A stretch of 64,000 nucleotides of DNA from Meconema thalassinum (GCA_946902985.2 OX336389.2:340974444-341038443); one strand, 5' to 3'; shown: positions 23,960 to 36,196, counted from the first letter of the stretch. A program made the numbers and translations. The notes: generated by a model from the sequence alone, not told the origin.

Positions 23960-24380
23960 TTGTGAAGTGGAAGTTAGGTGAATAAAACATAACCTTCTGA
24001 AACCTGCAACAAGGGGATACCCGGACGTCAAGGCCACACCCACACCCGACCATTCTAACATTCGTTTCGTCCAATCCAATGGTTATTGACAATGGTTACA
24101 GCCTAACGTGCCCATATCAATGGTTTTGTGACAACCGTGCCACACTAGGTGCGTGCGGACAAGGCCGCACCTACACCCGACCATTCCAACCTTAGTTTTG
24201 TCCAATCCAATGGTTTTTGACAATGGATACAGCCTAACGCGCCCAGATCAATAGTTTTGTGCCCCTCTAGCTGCGCGCGGCCAAGGCCGCTCCTACACTT
24301 GACCATTCTAACCTTCGTTTTGTCCAATCCAATGGCTTTTGACAATGGTTACAGCCTAACGCGTCCATATCAATGGTTAT
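23960..24380. repeat. Tandem repeat, period about 125-130 bp, about three copies
   Basis: The block TTTTGTCCAATCCAATGG...TTGACAATGG...ACAGCCTAACG recurs at about 24065, 24190 and 24318, each followed by a variable GCGCCCATATCAATGGTT and a CGCGGCCAAGGCCGC-like piece. The two short minus-strand ORFs here repeat one another and are products of the tandem array. Confidence 0.7.
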
Positions 24381-24879
24381 AGAGGAAAGTCAAGTGAAGT
24401 TGGCACCACTGCCCTTTTACAAGCATTATTTACAAATACAAATAACACAAAAAAGCCCAATTATTTCTTTTTTCATATAATTACAATGTTACGTATCGTC
24501 TGGTGTGTTTTGAATCAGACATGTTGGCAACTACTGACATCAATGTGTGTGCCTCGTGAGCGCTCGCTGCGGCAGTTCCACATACTAAAAAACATCTGAC
24601 GAACATGGCTCCGGTTTTTAAATAAAACACATATTTATGTGAATTTAGCACATATATCGGGTGCAGTTGGTGCAAAAGTGATCAAGGTTGGAAGTTAAAA
24701 TTGATATTGTCCCTCCCAAAAGATAAAATAAGGTATGAAAATGATATATTGATGAAATGGAAGCGAAAAGAGAACAAGTGATACGTCGCTTATAATTAAT
24801 AAAGATCAGTTTTTAAACAGGATTGTTGGCATAGACGAAACATGAATTTGAGATTTTGAGCCAGAATTGAAATCTCAGT

Positions 24880-25560
24880 CCTGCCAATGGAAACATATCT
24901 GACTCTTCTCGGCCAAAGAAATTCTACTTACACAATTTTCAAAAAGAAAACAAATCAGTTACCAGCATTTTGCCCCAGCATTTTGTCCCGGTGTACCATT
25001 GGGCCCATCAGCTGGTATGGTACACCTCACCAAGACACATGGTTAGTACATGCCAAGAGTATGCAGAATTTTGGAGAATTAAGGAAGGGAAATTCTTCCC
25101 CATTCACCCTACAGTCCTGACATGAGCCCAACAGACTTTATAATTTGTTTCCAAAAAATTCTGTAACCAACAGTCCAAAGTCAGCGGATATGATTATGGC
25201 TTATGACAAGAATGGATTGATAGCAACAGATAGAGTGCCTCAGGGAATCACTGAAATGGGACAATACTACTGACTTTCTGCAAAATGTTTTGTGACGAAA
25301 GATTCGCCTAGGAAGGCCCGATACTTTCGCAGCTGGAATGCTCATTCTGTATGGTAACGCATGACCGTATATTGCTGAACCAGTACGCAGAGTTTTGGAG
25401 AATTATGGATGAGAAATCCTTCCCCATCTACCCTACAGTCCTGGCATGAGCCCACCAGACTATATAATTTGTTTCCAAAACTCAAAAAACCTCTCCAAGG
25501 GAAACATTTTCAAACCATTGAGGCGGCTTCTTATACAGTGAATAGGAGTGGACATCTTGG
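24880..25560 (+). pseudogene. mariner transposase relics
   Basis: Scattered in three frames are ATDRVPQGITEMGQYY, a WRIMDEKSFPIYP-like piece and LFPKLKKPLQGKHFQTIEAASYTVNRS, the C-terminal end of a mariner transposase (Mos1/SETMAR type). The C-terminal block is present twice, at about 25062-25160 and 25388-25490. Many stops; no ends found. Confidence 0.6.
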
Positions 25561-25599
25561 GACATATTCTGAGTCGTGGCCCTTTTTGTGCTCTGTTGG

Positions 25600-25819
25600 C
25601 TAGGCTTAATTACCACCTTGGCAAAGGGCCCAGTATTGCTTTATTACTTCCCTACACTTGGTTACCACCTTGCTGTCTCCTTATTGCCTCTTCACTGCCA
25701 CTTTGTAAGGGGACAAGTTTTCCTTGTTAACTCATTACTATCTAAATACCACCTTGTAGGCACTTATTACCACTTAATTTTTTCCTTAACGGTCAACCTA
25801 CATTTGGGTATCACCTTGC
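25600..25819. repeat. Degenerate short tandem repeat (left part)
   Basis: Variants of CCACCTTATTGCCACTTTGTAAGG recur here and continue after the Kolobok-like element to about 29470. The transposon split one repeat field. Confidence 0.5.
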
Positions 25820-26300
25820 TTAAAGGAGAACACAACACTAAAACACATATTTCGTTATTTATTGCTAAATATGTAACATGGAAATTAAATAACAATGCAG
25901 TTAATCTGGTGCTTCTATGTCCAACCGTTCTCAAGTTACGTGCGAAAGTAGTAACTGCTCGTGACGTCACTGTGCTGTCGAGGCTGCATGGCAGGCTTGA
26001 TGCTGTGCATAAACTCTGACAGTCTCTTCCCGCACTCCATTTTTTTTGTCTTGTTCTGCTGTTGCCATTGTTAGTGGGCTTATTTTGACTTATATTGGAT
26101 GTAAATAACATTTGTTCGTAACAGTTAGGGCCAGAACGAACGACGTTTGTTGATGTCCATTCAGATGGCGATCATGAAATGAATATAGTAAACACTACAG
26201 GCAGAGCCAGCACGCGAAGTTGGTGTCATTAGACTTTCTGGTATGTGCCAAACGTCAAATTCATGTTCGATTTCGGGGTACTGCGTTCTCAGTAAATACC

Positions 26301-27789
26301 TTACTCCTTGTGTCTATGGGAAAGAAAGAGTTTTATATTACAATGTTCTTCTTGTACAATCTTTTTCAACGCCGTTTCACACGCAGCCCTTTCAAGATCA
26401 CCTTTCACCATCACTCTCTGAACAAGTTCCAAATGAGCTATACTTATATCCATGAGCGAATACACTAAATGTTTGGCTGAAAAGTCGGGAGAATCATACT
26501 GCCCATCTCCGGCTAACCAAATGGGTTTGGCACTGCTTTTCAAACAATCAATAACCTTAGTTCTTTCTTGATCCCAAGTATCCTTCACTATAGGACCAGT
26601 TACTTTATGAATAATTCTATCATATACAGTTCGTGAAATCATTTTTAAATTGATGGACTTGCAGCATGACCGAAAGGGCTCAAACAGAATGCCTGACAAC
26701 AATAATGCTGGCGGCTTCGGTGGCGTAGTTGGTAGCATGCTGAGCTTCTATGCCCAAGATCGCGGGTTCAAGCCTGACCGAAGTGGTCAGATTTTTTAAG
26801 AACGTTAAAAATCCCTCAGTATGCCTTCCTTCAGAGGGGAAGTAAAGCCGGCGGGCCTATGTCATAGATTTATGGCATGTAAAAGAACCTTCCACTAACT
26901 ACAATTATGTGAAGCTAAATTTGTAGGTTAGATTTGATTAACGCTCTATGAAGTTCCATCGTTCGTCGCCAGGTGCCGGTTGCGGTGGCATCTAGTAGCC
27001 AAGTTCGCAGCTAGATGTCGTTGACAGTAGCTTTTGGTAGCAAAAGTAGGAACTACTATCGTCTGCAGTCCTTACCTGAAATACAGATAATACACACTAT
27101 TACAGCCATCACAATTAACACCGGTTATCAGACAGATTCTACACACACCCAAAGTACATTGGGCTAAATGACCGTGTTGTTGCAGCCCCTAAACTGAGGA
27201 ACCAACCAACAATAATGCTGATGCTTTTAGTACATTTTCTTCTGGTTTCTTTCCTTCCATCGGTTGAGAATACCAACTCAATTCATAACCACAATCGAAA
27301 AGTGTTTTTACGCACAACATAGTCGCCTAATATAATGTGAAATGTTTTTCACTTTACTTTTACAACTGTAACAAATTTCAAAGAGCGTGAGTAAACTTGT
27401 CCACGCAACACAGAAATATGAACCTGTAAGTTTAATATGTACATCGTTCTGAGTGTGTTCGTTATCAGTATCACTAATATCACTTTCACTGTCACTTTTA
27501 TCACTTTCACCTGGCTCATAGAAACTGTCGTTCGAATGTTCTACTGTTCAGGACTGGGCCGGAAGTTGCAACATCTAAGTATTTTCTAGATAAATAACTC
27601 ACACTGTATTTCCAAACTACATACGTGACTGCCACGTAAAATATTTTCAATCATATCGCTCTGAACGTTGTGTACATTTTTATCGTTAACACTTTTGCTT
27701 AATACTGTGTCAAGAAACTTCCTTCGTCTTTTAGTCTCATACCTTTCCGTCCTGCTCTGTGTTGTTAGTCTACTGACGAGTACTCCCAC
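26301..27789 (-). pseudogene. Kolobok-like transposase, split by a SINE
   Basis: Reading down the minus strand: a basic start (27789-27586), then a segment near 27300-27225 with ELSWYSQPMEGKKPEEN, then after the SINE the part with ALLLSGILFEPF, WLAGDGQYDSPDFSAKHLVYSLMD and LELVQRVMVKGD. The GDG-DSP-SAK-YSLMD block is characteristic of a transposase family found in TTAA transposons and some host copies. It is the likely region of the first catalytic Asp. The 3' part beyond 26301 is missing, so the enzyme is dead. Confidence 0.65.
26711..27207 (+). mobile_element. SINE family C, 13-bp target duplication
   Basis: Starts GCGGCTTCGGTGGCGTAGTTGG (A box), has GATCGCGGGTTCAAGCC (B box) and ends ACTGAGGAACCAACC. 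AACAATAATGCTG flanks at 26698-26710 and 27208-27220. A second copy with its own duplication lies at 49315-49826, so ends and length (about 500 bp) are secure. It sits inside the Kolobok-like transposase gene. Confidence 0.9.
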
Positions 27790-28421
27790 AGTGTACTTAG
27801 TGAAGCGGCTTCCGTATGAATTAGCATGTGCATGAGAAGTATATCCATCTGTCGGCGCCGGACATTATATTGATGGAGCAGCACCTGGCTTCAATGTTGA
27901 ACCTTGTAGCTTTTCCGTAGACGTCAACTTCATTTTCAAAAGTTGAGTTTCATCAAAGTCTGTATTTTGAAAATGCACTGAACACACAGGAGCCCCCCTT
28001 ACCGTGATAAAAATGTTTCCTCTTGCAAAGTTGTACCCAGCTGCTAAATCTACGTGGCGACTTAGTTCAATTTGGAAATCTATGGAAATTTATTTCTTTC
28101 TCTCTACATTTTCAGTTTCTACTCGTTGTGTTGTTACAGCCGTACACACTACAGGTGGGCATTTTGAAAAACAGTCGATTATAATAAACAATACTCATAA
28201 ACGGAAGAGTGGCAATGCGCGTATTGTAACAATGAACTGAACGGTGCGGATAGCTCACTCAGCGCTTACAGCGCAGTGACGTCACCGCTACTCGTGTTTC
28301 CTTCGTCTACCGGCCTGCGGAGCGGCACACAGCAAAAGCAAATATATAGTTGAACACTGCCTGATACATAACCTACTTTGATTTTGAGGCAAGTTGACTT
28401 TTGTGTTTTGGTCTCCTTTAA

Positions 28422-29490
28422 GGTCCTGTCAATTGCAATTAATACCTGATGGCGTAAACCTGCGCAAACCCACGAGCGAGGAGGGGAAGGGAGTAGAAGG
28501 TTATGGAGGGGGTCACTGCTGCTGTGTTCCTGGGAGACATACTAACGTGCAATACAGCAACAGTTGCAGTACGAACCAATGTGAACACCTTATTGCCACT
28601 TTGTAAGGAGACACGTTTCCTTCCCTTTATTATATCTCTTACCCACTGCCATCACCTTACATGGATTCGCCTGCATACAATACTCTTTCCGTACGTATGT
28701 GCCATCAGGTAATAATTGTGGTATAACCGCTTTAATTTTTACTGAACTGCCGACGTACTCCTTTATTTGACACTTAACTGCCACCTCAGGGCCACTTTAT
28801 TCCTTACTCTTTTTGCCAAGGTTAGTTTTGAAGCTATTGTAATTTTATTATATATTTTATCCCATTACACTTGACTAACACCGAAGTGCCACCCTATTGT
28901 CTCGTAACTACCACTTTGTAAGAAGGCAAGTTCCCCTCTTTCTTACCTCCTCACATTTGGTTTCCACCTTCCAGCCACTTGATTGCTTCTTAGTAAGGCA
29001 ACAAGTTCCCTTTTATTAACTCCTTACCCTTTGCTACCACCTAAAAGCCACCTTATTTCCACTTAACTGCCTCCTAATTGGCCAATCTCTGCTTAGCTGC
29101 CACCTTGATTAAGGACAATACATACCATTATTTATGTATTGGTACTTTTATTTACCACTTAACTGCCACCTTATTCCTTATTATTTTTGCCAGGGTAGTA
29201 CTTCCCAAAAGGTAGAAACATTATTTTTAAAACTAATGCAATTTCACTATGACGTGATAGACCTACTTCATGAAACTTGGCTGCCACCTTATTGCCACTT
29301 TGTAAGGAGACACGTTTCCTCCCCTTTATTATATCTTTTACCCACTGCCATCACCTTAGATGTACCATCTCGTAACTGCCTCCTAAATAGCCAATCTATT
29401 TTAGGCTACCATACCACCTAGCTTAAGGACCAGTATTCTTTCATTTGCCACTTAACTGTAACGGCAATAATTTTTGTCTTGCAATCTGAT
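28422..29490. repeat. Degenerate short tandem repeat (right part)
   Basis: Loose copies of CTGCCACCTTATTGCCACTTTGTAAGGAGACACGTTTCC recur (for example near 28590 and 29280). No gene is supported. Confidence 0.45.
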
Positions 29491-29499
29491 CAAATCAAA

Positions 29500-29780
29500 T
29501 CAAGTTCCAGTTGAAGTGGAAATCAAGAGGAGAAAATGGAAATGGATAGGTCATACTTTGAGGAAGCCAGTGGGATCTGTAGAAATAACAGCATTGGAAT
29601 GGAATCCGCAAGGTGCACGGAGGAGAGGTCGTCCTAGGAAGACGTAGAGGAGAAGACACTTGAAATTGGGAAGACCTGGAAGGAAGTTAAAGCATTGGCA
29701 AGTCGACGGCCGCAATGGAGAAGTTTCACGGATGCCTTATGTTCCAGTGGGAACAAGAGGAATGAAGAAGTCTGATTGGC
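29500..29780 (+). pseudogene. LINE C-terminal fragment
   Basis: RRKWKWIGHTLRKPVGSVEITALEWNPQG followed by RRRGRPRKT is the conserved end of a LINE RT protein. A stop at 29645-29647 and loss of the upstream RT show it to be a fragment. Confidence 0.65.
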
Positions 29781-29924
29781 AATGTTGGCATGCATTTGAT
29801 TTCACAGAAAGCACTAAAAGGATTGTGCTTGTTCCAAATGTTGAGAATCCAAAGACATATTATGGAATAATTCTATAAATCAGGGCCTGATGGCTTCTGA
29901 AATGTATTTCATTTAGAAGCCAAA

Positions 29925-30190
29925 GATTGTAATAATGTTATTGGTTTTACATCCCTTTTAACTACTCTGGCTTTGAGAGACGCCGGGGTGCCAGAATTTT
30001 GCCCTGAAGGGGATCATTAACGTGCCAGTAAATCTACTGGCACGGCTCCCTCGCATTTGCGCACTCTCAAATGCCAGCTGACTATGCGCCAGGATACGAA
30101 CCTGCAACCAACCTGAAGCCAAAGTGCCTGCAATCCTCCACGGTCATGAACGAGACTGCAGCAGATTGTAGCAATTTCTGAATCAATTAT
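29925..30190 (-). repeat. Degenerate tRNA-type SINE
   Basis: On the minus strand GGTTGCAGGTTCGTATCCTGG resembles a B box, followed by a body with GCCAGTAGATTTACTGGCACG. The ends are unclear. Confidence 0.45.
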
Positions 30191-31023
30191 TATCTGCACC
30201 CATTACGTTGCCCTCACGTCTCTCGTCGCAATCGTGTATTATACACGGCGAGTTTTTTCTTAGAAAATTTGTACATATCATTCCTAAAGTTGTTTCCACT
30301 CACTGTGCCAGTTGCCACTGTGCCACATTCGCATTTTAACCCTTTTGCTTTCAAGCTCTCAGCTGATGGATGTGTCAAAACTGACAGCCATATTTACCAC
30401 ACTATGCACACACTTCTTTTAAAATTACATGGAAGGCCATCCGATGAAGATATCAACATGAAAGGTGGTAAACGTATAGAGTATATATCACTTATTAATA
30501 CTGTAAATAAGTCATGTCTCTAAACTTAAAGGGTTTAATGTTAAAATAATACGAAATGTGAAATCAAAATGACATGATTTCAGATTTTGAAAGTTTGGAA
30601 GTAATTCTAGAAAATGGTATTTACAGCCCAAATTTGTTATTCATGTCTGTAGGAAGGCTATAATATTGTTTATTAGCATAGTAAATATCAAGATTATATG
30701 TACATCAGATCCATGGATAAATTAATATGTTAAAATGACGTAACACTCAAAAATGTCAGCCTTTTTTTTTTGCATAAAACATAGATATCTTACAAATAAT
30801 ATGTAGCACTCACCTATGAAGATATTACTGTTCTTTGGGCTGTTGTATAGGAGAACCACGGCCGACTGAATACGAGCTGCGCTCTATACCGGCCTTGACA
30901 TTCCCAGTCAGAACTCATGTATAACATGTAATTGGAAAGTTTCTACTCGTTGCCGGTAGAGCGCACTCCCCTCCCATTATAGGCGCGATAAGGAATCAAC
31001 TGTACAGTACGTATATTAAATGT
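30191..31023. other. No gene recognised
   Basis: No gene or named repeat that I can support. Confidence 0.4.
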
Positions 31024-31553
31024 GTAATCTCAAGAACCACTGGATGGATTTTGATGCTGCTTTCACCATTCAGTAAAGGTGATCTCGAGGAAGATTTGTG
31101 TAGAAAATAATTTATTTATGACCAATGGGAGCCAAGCAGGAACGATTTCAGTGAAAAGGTTGAAAAAATAGCCTGGCGTCCGTGCGCGTTTTAAGCTTAC
31201 GCTGGGCGAACCGTTAAAAATATCATTATATTATAAGTGTAAGAATTGTTCAGCGTGAGAAATTCTACAAAAAAGTCCGCGAGAGCATATCTCTATCTTC
31301 GATACATCGCCCACTATAAGTGTTTTTAATTTGGACGGGAGGGGCATTTGGCTTGCACCTCGCCATTCTTAAATTACGTCTGACAGGAATTCCTTGCACA
31401 TTCATAACTGTTCCCGGGCGAAGCCGGGGCGGGTTGCTAGTGACACTATATAATTATTATCATTATAATTTCCGCATTATCAAAATTAAAATTATATCAC
31501 AAAATAAAATAGCGTGCTAATAAATCTAAGAGAAATTAGACATACCTTGCACC
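31024..31553 (+). repeat. Left inverted arm with Helitron 3' end
   Basis: This 530-bp arm is repeated in inverse at 33272-33806. Inside, the stretch to 31440 is a Helitron body (AATCTCAAGAACCACTGGATGG...) ending with a CCCG/CGGG hairpin and CTAG before T. The arm continues a further 113 bp past the Helitron end. Confidence 0.75.
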
Positions 31554-31646
31554 TTCTTCGGGTACAAGGACACTACTCCAGCACCGTCTCATCAAAAGGA
31601 AAGAGAGGATCAAAATTACAGCCGGGAACAAGTAGCAGCTAATCGT

Positions 31647-32484
31647 GTGTTGTGTTTTGTGCTAAGAGATCTTTCGACAAATTATCAGATACCGTGTGCC
31701 TTCTTTTTCACGAAGCAGCTGTCAGGACGGGACTTACATAAACTCCTGCTGGACGTTATTCTCGAGGTTGAACAATGTGGTTTCATAATTATAATAACTG
31801 TCTCTGATAATCACAAAACTAACACTACAATGATGAGGCATTTAGGGGGAGGGAATTTGCAACCAATGGTCAATCACCCATACGACGAGTCTAGGAATGT
31901 ATTCCCTAGTTTTGATCATTGTCACATTCTAAAAAAAAACATTAGAACGCAGTTTCTGTAACGAGAGATGACTGATGGTACTGGAATAATTTCAGGGAAA
32001 TACTTGTCATTACTATACACAATGCAAAAGGGTGAGATCGTCAAACCGGTCAGACACCTCACTAAAAAACACATCGAACCCACTAAATTTGAAAAAATGA
32101 ATGTTCGGCGTGCCAAGGAAGTGTTCTCGTCAGAAGTTATTGGTGCCATTAGTACACTAAAAGAAATAGGCATGCACCCGGAAGCGTACACATTCATGGA
32201 CGCAGAAGCAACCATTTTTTTTGAAAAACGTTAATAAATGGTTCGCTATGCATGACGTAAGCATCACATATCATCATATTCAGTCTAGAAATCCAGATAA
32301 AGGGCATTTTTTCTCATTAAATGTCAGTCGCCTAAACAGGCTAGAGGAATATTTTCTTTCTTACCTTGAAACTTTGAAAGCTGCTAGAAAGGACTTCCTG
32401 AGTTCTGAGACTTACGAAGCTACCTATACAATTAATCACGGATTCAGCTGTCCAGTGCATAAGGTATCTTCTAAAAATGGGTAG
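31647..32484 (+). pseudogene. P-element-like transposase fragment
   Basis: Three open pieces in different frames follow one another: 31647-31961 (QIPCAFFFTKQLSGRDLHKLLLDVI, VSDNHKTNTTMMRHLG, PSFDHCHILKKNIRTQFL), 31968-32234 (QKGEIVKPVRHLTKKHIEPTKFEKMNVRRAKEVFSSEV) and 32221-32484. They correspond to the RNase H-like and GTP-binding-like parts of P/THAP9 transposases. D of VSDN and the DHCHILKNIR block match the catalytic region. Two frame changes and no THAP domain: a remnant. Confidence 0.7.
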
Positions 32485-32796
32485 AGGAAAGTCGCCAAAT
32501 ATGGGGAGTTTTTTTTAGGGCTCACATTAGACATAAGAAGGAACGGAATAATTTTGGTTTTCTCACCCATGTAAACCTCAGGCGATATACTATGTATATT
32601 ACAAATATGGGCACGTTTGGTGTTGTAATACCCTCTGATATTATTGTTAACTTTAAAAGTGCACTTTCCTCGTATTAGGCAATCGGGTTTCGTAATATGG
32701 GGAGGTGAGAAACCTCACGGTTTTTATTTATAATAGGTACACTGAATAGTATACCCTACTAATTAAAGCATTAATTCTGACATTTTTTTTCGTGTG

Positions 32797-33110
32797 GCCT
32801 CCTGAGAGGCCGAGTGCAGGTCTTTCTAGTCGACGCCCGTGGGCGACCTGCGCGTCAGAATGAGAGATGGAATGGATGAAGATGAATGAAACTGGGCAAG
32901 GATGTGGAAGGAAGCGGCCGTGGCCTGTTAGAAGGTACCGTCCCAGCATTTGCCTGGTGTTGAAAAATGGGAAACCACGGAAAATCATTTCAAGGACGGC
33001 CGACGGTGGGGCTCGAACCCACGCGTCTACCGAGTCAGCAGAGAGCTTGGCCCCATGGCCTAACGCTGCGCTTTAGCCAGCGTAGCCACTACTGTCGGTA
33101 ATTCTGACAA
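32797..33110 (-). mobile_element. SINE family B, inverted copy
   Basis: The reverse complement matches 18430-18740, including the CTGGCTAAA head, GGGTTCGAGCCCCAC B box and the CCCACGGGCGTCGACTAG body. It lies between the P-like remnant and the right inverted arm. Confidence 0.75.
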
Positions 33111-33271
33111 TGTAATGAAATCATGAACACAAATAGTACAAAAATACAAAAATGAATATTTAAGTAAATAACAGTCCTAGTTTCCTGTTGCCGAACTTCC
33201 AAACCGTTCAGCCGAAAAATGCATACACTTTAATGAAAACCGAGTGATTCTGATCGAATTCAACTGTAACG

Positions 33272-33852
33272 AGGTGCAAGGTATGTCTAATTTCTCTTAT
33301 ATTTATTAGCACGCTATTTTATTTTGTGATATAATTTGCATTTTGATATTGTGGGAATTATAATGATAATATAATAGTGTCACTAGCAACCCGCCCCGGT
33401 TTCGCCCGGGAACAGTTATGAATGTGCAAGGAATTCCTGTCAGACGTAATTTAAGAATGGCGAGGTGCAAGCCAAATCCCCCTCCCGTCCAAACTAAAAA
33501 CACTTATAGTGGGCGATGTATCGAAGATAGAGATATGCTCACGCGGACTTTTTTGTACAATTTTTCATGCTGAACAATTCTTACACTCATAGTATATTGA
33601 TATTTTTAACGGTTTGTCCAGCGTAAGCTTAAAAAGCGCACGGACGCCAAGTTCTTTCTTCGACCTATTCACTGAAATCTAAAATCGTTACTGCTTGGCT
33701 CCCTTTGATCATAAATAAATTATTTTCTACAGAAATCTTCCTCGATATTACCTGTACAGAATGGTGAAAGCCGCATCAAAATCCATCCAGTGGTTCTCGA
33801 GATTACCCGTGATATCCAAGAATCGGGGACTTTGTTTTACACTAAGTAGAGA
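33272..33852 (-). repeat. Right inverted arm with a complete Helitron
   Basis: The arm to 33806 mirrors 31024-31553. Read on the minus strand, a Helitron runs from 33852 (A then TCTCTACTTAGTGTAAAACAAAG) to CTAG at 33383, followed by T. The 111 bp at 33272-33382 is the extra shared part beyond the Helitron. Confidence 0.72.
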
Positions 33853-34204
33853 TAAGTCTTAGTCGTGCAATGCTTGGTGAACAGCGCTGTGTGAGCAGTT
33901 GAGTAACTAGCAAGATTTCATGAAAAAGGTCTCATTGTCTAGGCCGGTATGAGCGCATTCAGTCGGCCGTGGGAGAACAGATTCGCACCAAACTTTTTCC
34001 CGAGTCCAGAAACTTACCAACTGCGCAGGCGCGAGGCAACCGCGCGCGCATGCGCCTGCAAACAATTGAAGCACAGTGCCTGCGTCACAAATACAGTGTA
34101 GCAACACAATCTCAAAGCACTATCTTAACTCTCCAGAACTGCAGTCATTTGTTCGAATTCATTGATTTGTTAAAATTCATTGAAGACAAAGAATATCGCG
34201 AGAA
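33853..34204. other. No gene recognised
   Basis: No gene or named repeat that I can support. Confidence 0.4.
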
Positions 34205-34470
34205 AGATACATCGCAAATTCGATTATTCCACTTACCTTGTTAGTACATGGGAGGGGAATCGAATCCCGAACTTGAAGGGCGCTACGGGTGACTTTTCGC
34301 ATATCCAATGCAAAAAATGTCTTAATACTAATTAAATCAACACGACACCATACCGATCGGGGCCATACATCGCAATTTCGATTATTCCAGTTAGTACATG
34401 GGAGGGGAATCGAATCCCGAACTTCAAGGGCACTACGGATGACTTTTCGCATAACCACGGCAAGAAAAGA
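34205..34470. repeat. Diverged 150-bp satellite, about 1.8 units
   Basis: Two units with GGGGAATCGAATCCCGAACT...AAGGGCGCTACGGGTGACTTTTCGCAT about 153 bp apart resemble the array at 61.8-64 kb. This places satellite on both sides of the outer transposon. Confidence 0.65.
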
Positions 34471-35175
34471 AGAAAATATACAAACACAAAAATAGACCAA
34501 ACATGTGGTATTCGTCAATTAAGCCTCGGTTAAAAATACGGGTTAGTTATTGTTGTATGAAAGGATGGAACTGCGAAGTCATCTGCCCTAATGATATACC
34601 GGTACGGTATATTTACGAGTAGCCTACTGTCACAGGCAAAGCATCCATTAGCATCAATGTAAATAGAACTTATATTTTATTCTCTCCAATTTCAGATAAC
34701 CTGTATAGCCCAGGCATATTAAGTTTTAACCTAAAAAATAATAATGTAAAGCTGAAATTTGGCATAGATATTCCCTAGTACCCTAGTAACAAATCCTGAA
34801 AAGTCCCCATCTCTGCGTTGTCCGCGTCACAGTTTTTGGAGAGTTCAAAAGGGCTTAAATGGGGACTTAGTGCCAAAAGCAGCATTATTTGCTTCCTGCG
34901 TTCAAAATATTGATCCGAAATCAGTTCTAATGAGCTTTGATAGTAATAAGAGAAAGACTGCGTTAAATATAACGCTCTTATTGGTCGTAATTATTGCAAT
35001 ACATTTAAACAGATGAGTAATCAAACATTTTTAGCTCAACTTTTCTCACGAAAATTTAGCTGATTTGCCATTAGCCGGGACTTATCGTGTAAACAGCTGC
35101 TGATAGCGACTAAAGACCGGAAGTAAAAGTTGTAAAGCACACTTGTAGCTTTAAAACGATACATTGCCCACGTTA

Positions 35176-35512
35176 ATCCGACAAACAGCAGCAGAGATAC
35201 AGTTACAAATATAAAAGTGCAAGTGTGGCAGTCGCTTTCCGAACGAACGCCCATTCACGCTGGTGGGCTCCATCTATTCATCCTTGCTGACACCATTTTG
35301 TATCTTTGATCAAGAGCTTTTAGGATGGTATTCCTTTGAATCCAGGTAAACTAGCAGAAACAGTTTGCATAGAACAAAACGAGTTTAATGCTGTTAGCAG
35401 TTAAACGTACATTCATAATATGCATAATGCAAATAATAACAAAACAAAGCTTAAAAAGCTTTTTTTAGACAAAGAACACTTGCAAAACAAAGCTTACACC
35501 GGACTCAATCGT
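35176..35512. other. Outer transposon, non-coding 3' part
   Basis: Lies between the left inverted end and the acidic C-terminus of the outer transposon gene. Nothing coding is supportable. Confidence 0.4.
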
Positions 35513-35608
35513 CGTCCTCATCGTCTGAGCCATCAAATGTGAAGTTGCCACACGCTTTTGCAGTGTCCACACATTAAGGAGCATTCTAAACAGGAACGTA
35601 CACACTCA
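35513..35608 (-). pseudogene. C-terminus of the outer transposon gene, cut off by the Polinton
   Basis: Read on the minus strand this continues the Cys-rich segment that stops at 57809 on the other side of the Polinton, giving regularly spaced Cys (C-x3-C-x2-C and CGHCK). An Asp/Glu-rich end (DGSDDEDDD) follows in another frame. Continuity across the 22-kb insertion holds only if one CACACC copy is removed, which supports the insertion boundaries. Confidence 0.75.
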
Positions 35609-35614
35609 CACCAG

Positions 35615-36020
35615 TAGTAGGGTTTGCTTCCCTTTGGATATTGCATCATCATGACCAGAAATTGCGTAATCCTGATGACGTCATGGGATGACGTCATGGG
35701 TCCTTAGAGCGAGCACATGGTCCAGGAGCGAGCATGTGCAGTGCACGTGTTAGCGTGGGAAGGGGTTGACCTTTTGGCTTGTTTGTGCGATGATGATAAA
35801 AAGTTAATGGGTGTTGACGTCATGGGGGTTGTTTATTAGGATGTTAACCGTCATCTGACACCCATGCGAGTGTGAGCATGTGTGCTACTATCAGCAATCC
35901 ACACATGTGTTGTGCAGCTGTTATGGTTTTTTTTTTTTTTCCGCGTCGGGTTGGCTGAGCGGAGAGGCGGTTCCCATCCACACATGTGGTGTGCAGCTGT
36001 TATTGTTTTTTTGCTTTGGA
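35615..36020 (+). repeat. Polinton left terminal inverted repeat
   Basis: The outer 110 bp (35615-35724) match the reverse complement of 57693-57802 strongly from ATATTGCATCATCATGACC to GTGGTCCAGG; a 13-bp ATGACGTCATGGG is doubled on the left only. Further in, CACATGTGGTGTGCAGCTGTT (about 35980) recurs at 57451-57482 reversed and as a second left copy near 35898. TGACGTCA, a CREB/ATF-type palindrome, occurs at 35676, 35689 and 35815. Confidence 0.85.
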
Positions 36021-36196
36021 TGCTAACCGTCATTTGACACCCGTGCAAGTTTGACCATGTGCAGCAGTGTGATTGATCTCGTCTGCTGTGTTCGCGTGAG
36101 ACAGAGTTGACCTTTAACCCCAGAACTGCTGCAGGTTTATCCGTCAAATGCTGCAGTACATTCCCATAAAATCCACACTATGGGAATTTAGTATCT

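Larger units (their letters stand above)
25824..28417 (-). mobile_element. Kolobok-like DNA transposon, TTAA target duplication
   Basis: TTAA lies at 25820-25823 and 28418-28421. The inner ends are inverted: AGGAGAACACAACACTAAAACAC and, reversed, AGGAGACCAAAACACAAAAG. A minus-strand transposase of the Kolobok sort is inside, split by a SINE. Both ends carry a TGACGTCAC motif further in (about 25961 and 28278). Length is 2,594 bp, or about 2,084 without the SINE and its extra duplication. The superfamily call rests on TTAA plus the GDGQYDSP motif. Confidence 0.75.

Noticed and set aside
28004..28240. Plus-strand ORF in the Kolobok-like element
   Set aside because: No family pattern and opposite to the transposase; probably chance.
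35851..36147. 98-aa minus-strand ORF in the Polinton left end
   Set aside because: Lies in TIR and subterminal repeats with a poly-T run; no family pattern.
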